Shown in pieces: positions 48,914 to 61,510 of a DNA stretch of 64,000 nt. Both the position numbers and the translations under genes were made by a program. Each line of letters opens with the position of its first letter. The first letter of the stretch is position 1. The notes under the pieces are model-generated. The model did not search any database and had not been told where the DNA came from. It worked only from the letters and a program-made list of their open reading frames with translations. Location: contig NC_003076.8 of NCBI RefSeq assembly GCF_000001735.4, positions 3,286,001 through 3,350,000 of the forward strand, in the 5' to 3' direction. This DNA is from Arabidopsis thaliana. Lineage: Eukaryota; Streptophyta; Magnoliopsida; Brassicales; Brassicaceae.

Positions 48914-48939
48914 ACAAAACTCGAAGGGCACAAGATCAT
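48886..48939 (-). other. uORF overlapping the GTE2 start codon
   Basis: An ATG at 48939-48937 opens a 17-codon frame that ends with TAA at 48886-48888, reading through the GTE2 start at 48913 in another frame. The uATG has G at -3. The GTE2 ATG has T at -3 and G at +4, so the upstream codon may compete. Confidence 0.6.
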
Positions 48940-50334
48940 TTCAGAGGGATATGATCTCTTTCTCCCTTCGCCGGAATCAGACCTTTGATCTGACCCTTGT
49001 ATAATTTAGAAACGTTGAAGTGAGAAATTAACGCCACCGGAAAAACAATTCCGGCGATCGGAAGAAAAGAAAGGGATTGTTGTTTGGAGAGGAGGACGAG
49101 GAAAAACAAGGTGAGGCATCGTCTCTTCTTAAAGGACATTGAAATCTGCCCGTTAAAACGCTTAGTGCTTCTCCTCACCGTTGATTCGAGATCTGACGGT
49201 TCAGATCTGTTTAATGACGTTGCCCGATCCATCTGCCCGAGTAATCTGACGTGGACGGCTCAGATTTCGTTAATTTATCCAGTGACCGTTCCATAGCCGT
49301 TGGTTCGTGCGTGCTTTATTTCTCTTAGCGATTTTCTTAATTAAACAAAATGTAGGCAAATTGGTAATTTCGGAGTCTGAACTGTTTCACATGGGCCCAC
49401 AGTTATTTTTCCTTTTTCTTTTCGACATAATTTTTTTTTTGAGACTTATTCTTAATATTCTCGCTTTCACTTTTGCTAGGTCAGCAGTTTCTTGAATAAT
49501 CTGTCCATTTGTTAGATTAAATATTCCTATCTCATCATAAATTTAGAAATGCATCACAATTTAATTGATAGAGATACAAATTCATAATTCAAAGAACTTT
49601 ATTCGAGACTAAACACCGGCGGTCAAACTCGCCGGAATTGAAGGGGTAGGACAGCCAAGAAACACCGATGTACTTTATTTTATTTTCTTAAAGCCGGAGG
49701 AATTAGCCAACTGGGGCAACCGTCGAACCTTTCAAATGACGAAAATACCCTTTAAAAGAAATCATCAGTAAAGCATGAATCTGAACTGTGGAAATACCCC
49801 AGATTTCTCAAGGATCTAATCTTTTTTCTTGGCAAGCCCTTGATTCCTTGAACAAGATCAACAAGAACTTTGAAGGAAGAGAGAGGAAGGAGACTCGATC
49901 CAAGTTTTTTTTTTTCAAAGGAAGGAGGTGAGAGTGACTCAATTATTGAGAAAATAAGTGCAATTTTGTTTATATACATTTGACGAAGTTGGGTAAAATC
50001 TGGGCCGTCGGATCCTTGATTAAAAACACATATTATGAGGTGTCAGGTTGTATACTGGAAAAAGGAGGTCATAACCGTAAATAATAATAAATGTTGCGTC
50101 TATCCCCAAACACAACAACAGATGTGGGGACCATTTCCCTGATATATCGTGGGACCCACGACAGCTCACTTTTCTCTGTTGATTAATCTCTACCACAATC
50201 ACACGCGCAGAAAAATTGCGTGCGTGTCACACTCTCTTTAGCTGACCTGGTTGTTTCTGTAGTTTCAAAAGTATATATATAGATCATTCTAGAAGGAAAT
50301 AAACAGTAATGAAATTTTTTCGGATTACAGTGTT
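48914..50334. other. Intergenic: GTE2 leader/promoter and BXL6 3' region
   Basis: Bases 48914-49230 probably contain the GTE2 leader. An ATG frame of 98 codons at 48936-49232 (minus) may fall partly in it. The rest is AT-rich, with the BXL6 3' UTR at the right end. No further gene is supported. Confidence 0.55.
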
Positions 50335-53300
50335 TTAGAATTCAACAGAGAGAGAATGTTGTAAATCTCCCAAGAACAAGACATGACTCCCCAGAGGAAT
50401 CACTCTCTTCCCGACATCATTCGCTACGCTTAGCTGCTTGCAAGGATCGATTACGAACACTGTTTCCATCATTTCATTGGAACGAACATGAACACGATCA
50501 TAACCAATCAGCTGCTTCTCCGGAACACCAGATAAAACCGGTGGCATTTTCGAAAACAGCATCACAACATGACTACCGTCGATTTCTCCGGTATTGCTCA
50601 CATGAACACGAACGTTAAACCGCAGAGATTCGCAAGAGTTAACAATCACATCATCGAGCTGTAAGTATCGAAGTTCTTCTCCATGTTGTAGTTGTTTCTT
50701 GTGAGAAGACTGTTGTGGAAGAAGTTCCGATAAGCTAAGTCTGATTGGTGCTGATAAGATCTTGTACTCGAATTTCGTGTAGCTTAAACCGGTCCCAAAA
50801 CTGTAAACTTGAGGTCCGGTATAGAATCTGTACGTTCTTCCTGGATATCCACGAGATGAATTGGCTCTCATGTGCATATCCGACATTGCCACATCCGTGA
50901 ATGACTCCGGATACCACGTTGTCGGTAATCTACCACCTACACTTGAACCGAAACCAAAACCATATACAACCAAAAAGCTTTAGTATTCAGTTTCTGCATT
51001 TCATAAACTGGGATGAACAGAAGATGCTTTGATTTGCGATAGGCTAACCTGGATTGAAGTCTCCAAATATGATTTCAGCGAGTGCTTGTCCACCAGTTTC
51101 ACCTGGATAACCAATCCAGATAATGCTTCCGATTCTCGGGTCATTTTTAGCAAACGTTACATCCACTGGTCCTCCACCGGTTAGAACAAGAATCACCGGT
51201 TTTTTGCTCACAGCAGCAACATGAGACACAAGATCTTTCTGTTTACCAGGCAAAGAAAGACTAACTCGATCCTTATCCTCGGTTTCTTGAGAGAGATCTA
51301 ATCCTGCAACTACTATGACAAAATCCGCTCCCTTGGCGATGGCCACAGCTTCTCCAAATCCGGTATCAGAATCACAAGACACGTCTGAGCAACCAGACGC
51401 ATAAGATGTCTTCTTCACATACTCCAGAAGTTCCGTGAACAAAGTCTTTCGTTGACACGGCTTTCCTTTACAAATATGACATTTATAAACTGTTTCAGCG
51501 AGGAGAAAAATTTAGCCTGCTTGAAAATAACAAGAAGATAGATAGTCCGAACCTGTATAAGTACCGCCCATATTGCTTATATTATTCGCCATTGGACCAA
51601 CGATTGCTAATGAAGAAACATGGTTTTTGTTCAAAGGCAACAACTTGTGATCATTTTTCAGGAGCACGATACCCTGTCTTGTTGCTTCCAGTGCCAATTT
51701 TCTGTGGTCTGAGCTACAAATGTCATTTGATCCTAACTTTCCGTACTGTCCTCTTCTTGGATCACCATCAAAAAGTCCAAGACGAAGTTGAACAGCAAAG
51801 AGATTTAGCAGAGCTCGGTCTACTAGTTCTTCGCTCACCTTCCCCTGCTCAATCGCAGATTGTGTGTGCCGAAGCATGTATGTTCCACAATTTATATCCA
51901 CCCCTATGAATTCACAATCTCAGATTTCATTTTAAGACAACCTATTTACAAGTTAACAAGTGTTAAAAGAACTCAAAAGGACCTGCTTTTATGGCATCAG
52001 CAACAGCTTCCTCAGGTGACTTGGTATATCCTTGGTACGCAAAAATAGTTGCCACAGCATCACAGTCTGATGTAATGTACCTGCACAGATACAAGAAAAA
52101 GACTCCCCGGTAAATCTTTCATTGGCCGAACCAAAGCATCACAAACAAAAATCAGGTTTTTCTCTCCTTCCCTGTTGAAGATTCACTTACCCTTCAAATC
52201 CCCACTCAACTCGAGCTTTTTGTAATAAGTCTCCTTGCGCACAAGCAGGGACCCCATTAACTGCATTATATGAACACATCAAGCAGCTAGCTTTACCATC
52301 TCTTATACAAGTCTCAAATGGGGGCTGATATGTGTCTTCCATGTCCTGTTCTGTGACCTACTAATACAGAGTAAGCTAGACTCAGTGTTCGACACAGAAC
52401 CATGGAGATAATGCAAAAGCCAGAAGCAATATAACTAGTTAAATTCTGTTTCATGAACACCAAAGAAAGGTGCATTCAATAAAGTCTATAGATTTAATTC
52501 TATTTTAGGTCAAACCTGATCCACTAAACCTGAGAGTTCTCAATTAAAATCCAATTGAAGTTGATACACAAGCTACACATAGTGAAGAAAAGAGTTCTTA
52601 GTCTTACCACAGCATTGAAGTCGTATCTAGTGAAATTCCCCCATTTTTCCAAATCATAGGCAGTGAAATGCTTACAACAAGCAGATAACATGAGCTTCCC
52701 ATCAGCATCATCATCATGACGATCATCATCAACATCATCACTAAATCTTCTTTTCAAAACCTTCCTTTTCTTCTTCTCTTGAAACCCTCTAACGAACTCA
52801 ACTCCATACTCGGAAACTACCTTCGGATCCTCACCAGGAGTCTCCTGTCCTCTTCCCCATCTCGGATCCCTAAACACATTTATATTCGGAGCCCAAAACG
52901 TCAACCCAGCTTGACCACCGTTGTACATAGCCCGACCTTCCACCGCAACAGCAGATCCAATCTCGTACCATAGCGTTCTATTGAAAGATGCAGCAGATAC
53001 GATTACCTGAGGAAAACTAGTAGCGGCGGAGATCGAACCGTTGAAGGAAACTCCGGGACCGTTATCGGCGAGTCCGTGTAAAGACTCCGACCACCACTCG
53101 TACGGAGGAATACCGAGACGGGGTACTGAAGCAGCTGTGTTTGAGAGCTGACCTATCTTCTCTGGGAGCATGAGGAGGGAGACGAGAGAAATTGCTCGTT
53201 GTTTTATGGATAAAGAGACATTGCAGAAGGGATAAGAGCTAAAATGAGGAGGTTTACAAGGGAACTGTGGATGAGAATCGAGGTTTTTGAAGGTTTCAGC

Positions 53301-53351
53301 TATGGCGGAAGTGAAGAAGAGTAAGGAGATTAGAGTCAACTGAAGATTCAT
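50335..53351 (-). CDS. BXL6: Glycoside hydrolase family 3 beta-xylosidase-like protein 6
   Basis: The first exon is 52608-53351. Further exons continue to the stop at 50335-50337 after HSLSVEF. The product is about 790 aa. A signal peptide ([20 protein letters not shown]) predicts secretion to the cell wall. The GH3 N-terminal barrel follows, with the catalytic nucleophile Asp in [12 protein letters not shown] (near 52040-52080), then the GH3 C-terminal domain ([13 protein letters not shown] onward) and a fibronectin III-like tail. Plant members of this clade remove xylose or arabinose from xylan and arabinan side chains. Substrate here is not proven. An unusual charged insertion (about residues 190-218) carries a Lys/Arg block then an Asp run. 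Codons around the nucleophile are intact, so it should be active. Confidence 0.92.
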
Positions 53352-55356
53352 ATTTTGGAGGAAAATAAATCTGTAGAGAAGAGTGAAAAAGGAAACTAAA
53401 AGGTATAGTTTTAAACCGAACTAAATAGACCGGTAAAATCTAAATTAACAGTTGGACCGGTTGGTTCACTGCTGTTTCTTGTTACTTGTCATTTGACGGA
53501 CGGTAGAGGGGCCAAATCATTATGGGCCTTTATCTAATCGATTTATAGTAATTAATTAAGATCAGTGAACATTTATGAATTGGGGCTTTATCTAATCAAG
53601 GTCTACAATTTTTGTAGACTAATGCTTGAATAATTTTACTTTTACAAATGGGTGGGTTTCAAGTGTCTCTAGCTAGTTGACAAAAGAAAACATTAAATTT
53701 TATTTTAAAAAAATTAAAAATGATAGTATTTTAAAATTGTATATAAATTTTTTATTCACAAGGATTTAAAAATATTAATTGTAAATAACAAAAATTTTAA
53801 AACCACCAAATTTTATGTATTGTAGTTATATTAAAAGTCAGAATTATTTACTTTGGTGTAAAACTCTCTAAAATAAATGAACCGAAAACTCAAAACCCAA
53901 TATTGAAACTTAACTAACAACCCCAAAATTTTCAAATATGCATCCATAGTGGCTTAGTCATGGTCACATAGCACATAATGGCTGAAGCTTATTCACGTGT
54001 TTCATCTTTTCTTATCCCTGCTTCTGCTTGCATGCATTCACCTTGAAAATTGTGTCATTTTTTTCTTATGGTTGTTACTTTATTTTATTTACTAAACCTT
54101 TGTCAACCCAACTGTTGATCCCTGGTTTTAGTTAAACCAACAATTATTAGGATAAACACATACTTTTTAAAAAAAGTCAATGGGTATCCAAGAATGATTA
54201 GTTTAGAAATTTAAATATATGAAATTTTGTTAATTTTCAATTTAAATGTTGAGAAATGAAAACAATGAATTGTCAAAGAAAAGCAACTTATATAATGCAG
54301 ACAATAATGATATCCGATTGAGTAGTAAATAATGGAGTGAAGATAGAGTAGGAGACAGTGTGTGTCCACAAACTCTCACGCAACTCGCTTCTGATATAAG
54401 AAACAAATTTCTTTGACTTAAGCCTTCTTCGATCTCTTTGACCTGTCAGTCTTTTCTTTTTCCATATTAATACAATCATACACTGATACACCACAATGTA
54501 ATAATTTGCGGAATTATGTCTATTAGAAGAGACACGGGTGTTTATTTTTTCCCGTAATTGATCGATATCGTCGGATACGAGTACTTTTGAAATGGCAAAA
54601 ACTCACAATAATATATATCTATTCAAGATTTTTCCATGTTATTAACGTTCAGTGCCAAAAGCCTATCCAATAATAATAATAAAAAAGCAAATATGATGGC
54701 AGCTTCTCAATCTCGAAATCTAGACCATTATCTCTTACTTTTGTAAGCATCTGATTATTCATATTTGATATTTCTAATATTAAATACCATTCGTATCATA
54801 TACATAAGTTGACTAAGGAAGAGAGCTAGATGATGATGTTCATTCATTTTGGCCGGGACATACTTTGTGGGTCAGATCATTTTTCCGATCAAAGAGAACG
54901 TATAAATTACTTAATATCGTCACTGAAAACGAACCATCAATAATAATACGATTCAGACAACAACACAAAAGAAAACGATATTAAGTAAAAAAAAAATTTC
55001 ATCAATCTCAGCTTATGCCTCATAGGTTGGTGCTGGACCATGGATCAAAAACAAACACACTAAATTGTAATGTTTTCTAGTGGATCTCTCCTTAAACAAC
55101 TAGACAAAACTACTTATTTGTATATATATTTTTAACTATTAAAATCCACTTTTTATGTAACAAACAAGTCATAAATATACATATGTCAAATGGAATAAAG
55201 TAATTCTAATCAGTTAAAAAGTGAATTCTTCATTACAATTCACACTTATGTAATGCATTTACATGCATTTGTATCTTCTTTGACCCCAAGCTCACAAACT
55301 CTGTTCACTTCCACTTTCACAAATAACAGAGTTTCAGAAAATAGAGAGAAAGAGAG
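53352..55356. other. Divergent intergenic region BXL6 / bHLH61
   Basis: About 2 kb of AT-rich DNA with the BXL6 promoter on the left and the bHLH61 promoter on the right. Short open frames (for example 54288-54494) show no protein features. Confidence 0.6.
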
Positions 55357-56877
55357 ATGGAAACGGAATTGACGCAATTGAGAAAACAAGAAAGCAACAA
55401 TCTCAACGGCGTTAATGGAGGATTCATGGCGATTGACCAATTCGTCCCAAATGATTGGAACTTCGATTACCTCTGTTTCAACAATCTTCTCCAAGAAGAC
55501 GACAACATTGATCATCCTTCTTCTTCTTCTTTGATGAATCTAATTTCTCAGCCACCTCCATTGCTTCATCAACCACCACAACCGTCGTCACCTCTTTATG
55601 ATTCTCCGCCGCTCTCCTCCGCTTTCGACTATCCTTTTCTCGAGGATATCATACACTCCTCTTATTCTCCTCCTCCATTGATCCTTCCGGCTTCGCAAGA
55701 GAACACCAACAATTACTCACCATTGATGGAGGAAAGCAAGAGCTTCATAAGCATCGGAGAGACTAACAAGAAAAGGAGTAACAAGAAGCTTGAAGGTCAG
55801 CCTTCGAAGAATCTTATGGCGGAGAGACGGCGGAGGAAACGGTTAAATGACCGACTCTCCCTGCTCCGATCCATTGTCCCTAAAATCACCAAGGTCAAAT
55901 TCCATAAACCTCATCCTTGTCACATGTTATATGGTTTTTATTTTTAAGTCAAGAAGAAATATTCTTCCTTTTTTGTTAAGTTCTTAACGTTACATGTATG
56001 TTTTCTTCTTGTTGAAATCTTTTTTTTGGTACACTGTTCACTGATAAAAGGTTATTGCTTTTTGTGAATCTGCATAGAGTTTGTTGTATGAGAAAATGTA
56101 TATAATTTTTGATGATTATTATATAATAAAATCAGATGGATAGGACATCGATACTAGGAGATGCAATAGATTACATGAAGGAGCTTTTGGACAAGATTAA
56201 CAAGTTGCAAGAAGACGAACAAGAACTTGGAAGCAACTCTCATCTAAGCACCCTCATTACAAACGAATCTATGGTCAGAAACTCCCTAAAGGTAAAAGCT
56301 AAAAACAAAACATAATGTTATTATGGTATTTGTGCTTCAGTACTCATAAGTCTTGTGTTTTTACAAATTCATCCCATTACAAATCATTTGTTACAAACAC
56401 CCTCATCATATACTTGAATCAATTTGATTCCCATTAGATATCACTCAAAAAATTATAATCACTTGAAGGTGCAGACAATTTTTCTGGCTATAACGAAAAC
56501 GAATCTTTTGCAGTTTGAAGTAGATCAAAGGGAAGTTAATACGCATATTGATATATGTTGTCCTACGAAACCGGGTTTGGTTGTATCAACGGTTAGTACA
56601 TTGGAGACTCTAGGATTAGAGATTGAACAATGTGTCATTAGCTGCTTCAGTGACTTCTCATTGCAGGCTTCTTGTTTTGAGGTACAAATATTATTACACT
56701 TTGATTTAGCCTTACTTGGTGCATCGACAAATTAAATGTATATTCTATAATTATTTTCTGTTATATTCTGTTTTTTTCGTATATATGTAGGTTGGTGAGC
56801 AGAGATACATGGTTACTTCGGAAGCTACTAAACAAGCACTAATCAGAAACGCAGGTTATGGAGGAAGATGTCTGTAG
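55357..56877 (+). CDS. BHLH61: bHLH transcription factor 61, 315 aa
   Basis: Four exons (55357-55893, 56136-56291, 56514-56681, 56791-56877) join in frame to 315 aa. The N-terminus is Ser/Pro-rich. The bHLH domain spans about residues 150-205: basic region [20 protein letters not shown] with the E-box-contacting Glu and Arg, then helix 2 [19 protein letters not shown]-terminal ACT-like domain (about 235-315) may mediate dimerisation. The basic region lacks the usual His and resembles the ICE1-type subfamily. The paralogue bHLH93 is reported to promote flowering in short days and to act with bHLH61. It is a nuclear DNA-binding regulator of E-box genes. All introns are GT...AG. Confidence 0.94.
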
Positions 56878-57115
56878 GGGAGCTTCAAAATTGCAATGTT
56901 TTTTAATGATGATAATATTTTCCGGTTCTTCTTATTCTCTTGTGATGAGTATGATATTTCATAAGGAGATAGATAAATGGGAAAATCAAAGGTGTAAAAA
57001 GAACTCATTGATGTTTACCAATTAGTCTCCTCGACTGACCCCTCGGTTTCTAATCCGACTCATTAATAAAACATGCAAAATAGAGAGAGCAGAAATGTTA
57101 AAAAGAGTTTTCATT

Positions 57116-57239
57116 TGGGCCCAATAAGCCCTGTTATACTAAAGCCCAAATAAAGTCCACTAAAATTCTGCCAGCTTTTTGACCTAACGAGCTCCATCCG
57201 TTTCCTCTTTAAATAGCTGCGTCTAACTTTGAACCCTAA
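57116..57239 (+). promoter_or_regulatory. Site II + TATA + telo-box promoter of a non-coding gene
   Basis: TGGGCCCA (57116-57123) and AGCCCA (57143-57148) are Site II elements. TTTAAATA (57208-57215) is a TATA-like box, and AACCCTAA (57232-57239) is a telo-box at the expected transcription start. This combination is typical of plant snoRNA and ribosomal protein genes. Confidence 0.55.
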
Positions 57240-57372
57240 TCAAGTTATCCGAGAATCGGCCACTCAAAGCTTATTATCAATCTATATAGTTCGATAGATC
57301 TCTGTGCTAATTTTTTTTCTTGCGATTTGTTTTTATGGTTTATGTGTTTTGGTGGTTTTTTTAATGTCAATC

Positions 57373-57521
57373 GGGACTGGAGTTTGACTCTTTAGCAAAA
57401 TAACGATGCCATAGAGATGAATGCAGCGCCCTAAATAAAAAAGACCACAATCGGAGATCTATCTCAGTTCTGTCCGAAATCGATTCCCTCGATATTGGAC
57501 GCTGAGATAGTTCTCACATGT
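57373..57521 (+). ncRNA. Candidate H/ACA snoRNA
   Basis: Two hairpins with matching boxes suggest an H/ACA guide RNA for pseudouridylation. Hairpin 1 (57373-57431) has a lower stem GGG..CTG paired with CAG..CCC, an internal pocket (57380-57387 and 57417-57423), and an upper stem CTCT/AGAG capped by GCA/TGC. An H box of the form ANANNA (AAATAA, 57433-57438) follows. Hairpin 2 (57454-57515) has a 14-bp stem with one mismatch (GAGATCTATCTCAG with CTGAGATAGTTCTC) and an upper stem ATCGA/TCGAT. ACA lies at 57516-57518, three bases from the likely 3' end. A Site II/TATA/telo-box promoter lies about 130-250 bases upstream. No protein frame is conserved here. The rRNA target was not identified. Confidence 0.5.
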
Positions 57522-57844
57522 TTTAATCTCTGCTTGTTTTTATTTGATTTTATGAATGATTATGATATGATTCGTAATGGGAGCGGTGATTCAGGCAACC
57601 TACTTGTTAATAAAACAATGACATGAGAGGTGTTTAACTGCTCCTAGATCAAATTATGCTTCTGCTCTTCAGACTTGCTGAGATTTTATCGTCTTTGAAG
57701 CTGGTCTAGTAGTCTTAAGCACATTCTTTCAATCTATATGGCTATTCCACTTTATCCGTCCCAATTCTGATGTGTTTACAGAAACCAGATCTTGTCTGAT
57801 TGTGTTTCGTCCGGTTTATTTCGGATTCCTAAAGAAGAAGGGTT

Positions 57845-58200
57845 TCGATTGCACCTAGGCCCATTTCTACCGTCTATAGTTATTGTCATTGGTCTACTGG
57901 ACATGAAAAATTATATTAATGGATATGACATGTCTATTTTACTAATTAGAGGAAAATATCTAATGTATCTGCACAATCCTACATAACATACCAGGCGATT
58001 GTGTTATGAAAATAAGATCTTTCAAAAGGGACAAATTTCTGTAAGAACGTCGTGTTATGTTATAAAAAAAGAAATTTTATTTTCCCTTGATTCCTATAAA
58101 AAAAAGAAATTACATAAGGGTTGATTACACATAGGCCCATTTCAAGCCTTTCTAGTGATGGGTCACTCGACATGAAAAAAGATTAATGGACTTTATAGGT
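57845..58200. repeat. Diverged duplicate pair, about 85 bp each
   Basis: Copies at about 57845-57935 and 58115-58200 share GATT(G/A)CAC(C/A)TAGGCCCATTTC, then GGTC, GACATGAAAAA and ATTAATGGA in the same order, with small gaps and substitutions. They look like an old local duplication. Confidence 0.7.
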
Positions 58201-61200
58201 CTAACCGCAGTCGTTGTAATTCTTGAACATAATAAGATTATCAGAGGATTTATTTTGATCCAAAATTTGTTTTTATACCTAACTTATCCTATATTCTATA
58301 TGTTTAATGGTTTATAAAACATAGTTTGATAGTTTGATATGGTTATGCGTAAATTTTGAATAAAGTTTTATTGTCACCATTCAAACTTAAAATAATACAA
58401 AACTCATATAATAAAAAAAGGTAAAGACTGTAGACTAAAAAGAAAATAAGATAAAGTTTTTTTTTATAAAGACACCGCCACTGAAAACCTTAATTCATTT
58501 GGTAGAAAAAAAACAAGTTTTAAAATTTTGTCCACTTATCAAAAGAAATTTTTATTTTAAGTTTAAAACATAACTTTATAATAAAGACACAATTTGTTTT
58601 TGTTTTTGTAACTATTTATTCTGATTTAAAAATATTATAAACGAGAAACCAGATCAAAATAGCAGATAAAACAGGACTCTTTCATTCGTCTTCATTTTTA
58701 ACACACAAATCTTAAATCACTTCTTTACGCCGACAAAATAAAAATAATCACATCTTACATATACAAATGTAAAATAGAATTTTTAATAGTAATCTGTAAG
58801 CAAGCAGGTGAATAATCATATAGAAACAAATCAATCTTAAGACAAAAATGTAATTATTTTTCTATTAAAATGAACGGTGAACCCAAAAAGTATGCACAAT
58901 TAACTAAAAAGGAAAAATATGGGTAGGTTAGAGCACTAGAGGTTTGTGCGAGTAGGTTAGGTTTCGAAGTTTATACACTAAAATATATGGTCGAATGTGG
59001 ACCTCACAATTTCTATTTGCTGACGAGAGCTTCCTTATTTGTTATTATACTCATATAAGATGAGCTGTTTAATAAGTTAATAAATCATAATTAAAGCAAT
59101 CGTGTAAAAGATTAAGACATGTGAGTGCTTCATTTCTTTGCCGTAGTGTTGTTGTTAGTTAGTTATTGGGTCGCACGAAGCCACCACCCTCTCTCTCTCT
59201 TTTTCTTTGTCCCCAAAGAAGACAAATCTTTAAACGATTGGTTTAGGCCGTGAATACTGTTTTTAATTGTTGTTTTTTCTTATAGTGCAGATACTGTATT
59301 TAATTACGTATGTGTTAAATTTAAGTATTGGCACGATAAGAAACTTATTCAATTTCATTATTAATTAGACTATAAACTTGACTGGGGTCTAATTTTGTTT
59401 GTTAGTATCGTCAACAAAAATATTGTATATTAATTTCTTTTACCAAAATTATATATAAAAGAAAATTTCAACAACAAGCATGACCGTGTTGTAATACTCA
59501 AGAGTTAAATTCTGAGAGTCTTAATTAAAAACAAAACAAATGAAATGATGAATTGTATGTACATATATATATTCTGGTTTAAGGAATGTATGTACTTGGT
59601 GGATTATTAAATAGAGTTGTATAACTTTAAAAGTAAAACGTCAGATATAGCGTGCGGAATATATATACTATAAGCATCCGATAGATAAGTCGATTCATGC
59701 ATGAATCACAAAAACTACACCCATTTAGAAATACAGTTAGGTATTTTATCACATGGAAAATTACAAGATAGTTCAATACTACTATTCCACAATCTTATAA
59801 TTTGTTTCTCCATGAGTAGGCCTAGCTATCCATGAGCATCTATTCTGGCCAGGTTTTAAAAATGGGTGCCTAGTTTTCTAGTACTAAAATATACTACAAT
59901 TTTATCAAGAAGAATCATCAAGATTTATTGGAACATTCCCTGAATTTTTGGGGGTCATGTAGGTTACTTTCTTTATTCGAATAAGCATGCACATGTTTTA
60001 TAAATTGTGATGCGTATTTTGGCAAAAGTTTTCCGCAGCCCAAATAAAATCACTAGACCAAACTCGAATAAACTGCATGTATACATAGATGTTGAATTGA
60101 ACTCTTAGAGATTCAAATTTACAATCGGTTTCTAATTAATTACGCTTCCAACTACGTTTTTGATCTGTCTTATTCAAAAATCAGATAGGGTTTTTAGACA
60201 CTTCGTTACGGCTCCTTGGTTTTTAAAACCTTTTAAGGCTAAACCTGAAACTCAAGTGGTTTTGTCCATATCTCTCAGCTCAACATATTTATAACTATTA
60301 TGTGTTTGGTATAAAGCATGCACATATTTTATAGAGAATTTGCATGTTAACGCATCTCTATTTGTAGAGTCCGTAGATATTTAATGTATATTATGTTATC
60401 TTCATAAAAATAGTGTGAGCAAAAGGTATAAAAGTAGTCGTATATGTAGAAAGGACAAAGGGTGTTTAATCTCAACAAGCACGATTTTTCTTTAACTACA
60501 AGAAATGAACCAACCTTTAGCCAATTGGGTCTGACTCATGTTCAAGAAACTTTAAAAGTTACTTTAATTTCTTTCATTTAATCATTTTTGTCATTAGTTT
60601 TATTAAAAAAATATTAGTGCACCTATTCCACGATCGATCGAGATCTAGGATCCTAAGGAGAAATGACCAAATTTTATGCTCGAGTAAACCCGTTTCCTTT
60701 AGATGATCATGATTAAAACCATAGTCGATGTAAAATCATCAGTGAGCAATAAATACGAAAATTGATGTTTGATATTCAGCGATGAACATTTTCGACTTGG
60801 GATGTCTTTTTGTATGCCAAAAAATAAAAGAAAATAAGAAATGCACTAGACTGAAGAAGACTAGTAACGTAATGACGTGGAGATAAGTTAGGTCATAGTG
60901 TAACATGTGTACATAGCATCATCGTCTACAACAAACGTTATATTTCTTAATTTCACCTTTTACCAAAAAACAAACGTTATATTCTGTTATCATCTCTGTG
61001 ACATGTTCCAAAACCATCTAATCTAAGTCTTGTCTCCTTTATCTACATATACGGACAATTAGATATCACATGTACGAATATACAGGCAATGTGGGACAAA
61101 ATTCAAAAAAATGTGTCTAAAAGGGGACAAGTGGTCATTAACCTTAATTTAAATTACGGCCAAATGTTTAGTAACTAAATAAATATGGGGTCGAAATGTA

Positions 61201-61394
61201 AATTCTAAATTATCTCACAAAGTGGGGTACAGAAGTGAACACTAATAAGTCATAAAGAGAGATTTAAAGGAGAAACGAAAAGCATTAAGATTTAATTTAT
61301 ATGAAATTAGTGAAAACCAACCAAAAAGAATTTATATGAAATTCTAAGGGGCAAATTGCGGAACAAAGATTGTAAATAGCAAAAGGAGTTTCAG

Positions 61395-61402
61395 TATAAA
61401 TA
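61395..61402 (+). promoter_or_regulatory. TATA box of the DUF599 gene
   Basis: TATAAATA predicts transcription starting near 61428, giving a leader of about 80 bases to the ATG at 61511. Confidence 0.6.
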
Positions 61403-61510
61403 TATGGGGACAAGGGCCATAAAAATAACAAAAACATTCTTAGAGAGCTTTGGAGATAACGAGAACAAGAAAGAAAGAGAAGATTATATACATAGAAAAG
61501 GAGAGATCAA

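Larger units (their letters stand above)
57522..61510. other. 4 kb gene-poor region before the DUF599 gene
   Basis: No protein gene is supported. It contains a diverged duplication (57845-57935 and 58115-58200), AT-rich DNA, a 15-bp direct repeat (61294-61308 and 61329-61343), and the DUF599 promoter with a TATA box at 61395-61402. Confidence 0.6.

Noticed and set aside
48936..49232. 98-codon ATG frame upstream of GTE2 as a separate gene
   Set aside because: No family features, and it lies in the likely leader or promoter of GTE2; at most an additional uORF.
52765..52790. Nuclear localisation signal in BXL6
   Set aside because: BXL6 has a clear signal peptide and an extracellular family role, so the basic block is unlikely to act in import.
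57792..57986. 64-codon frame after the snoRNA candidate
   Set aside because: Overlaps one copy of a diverged non-coding duplication and the second copy does not keep the frame.
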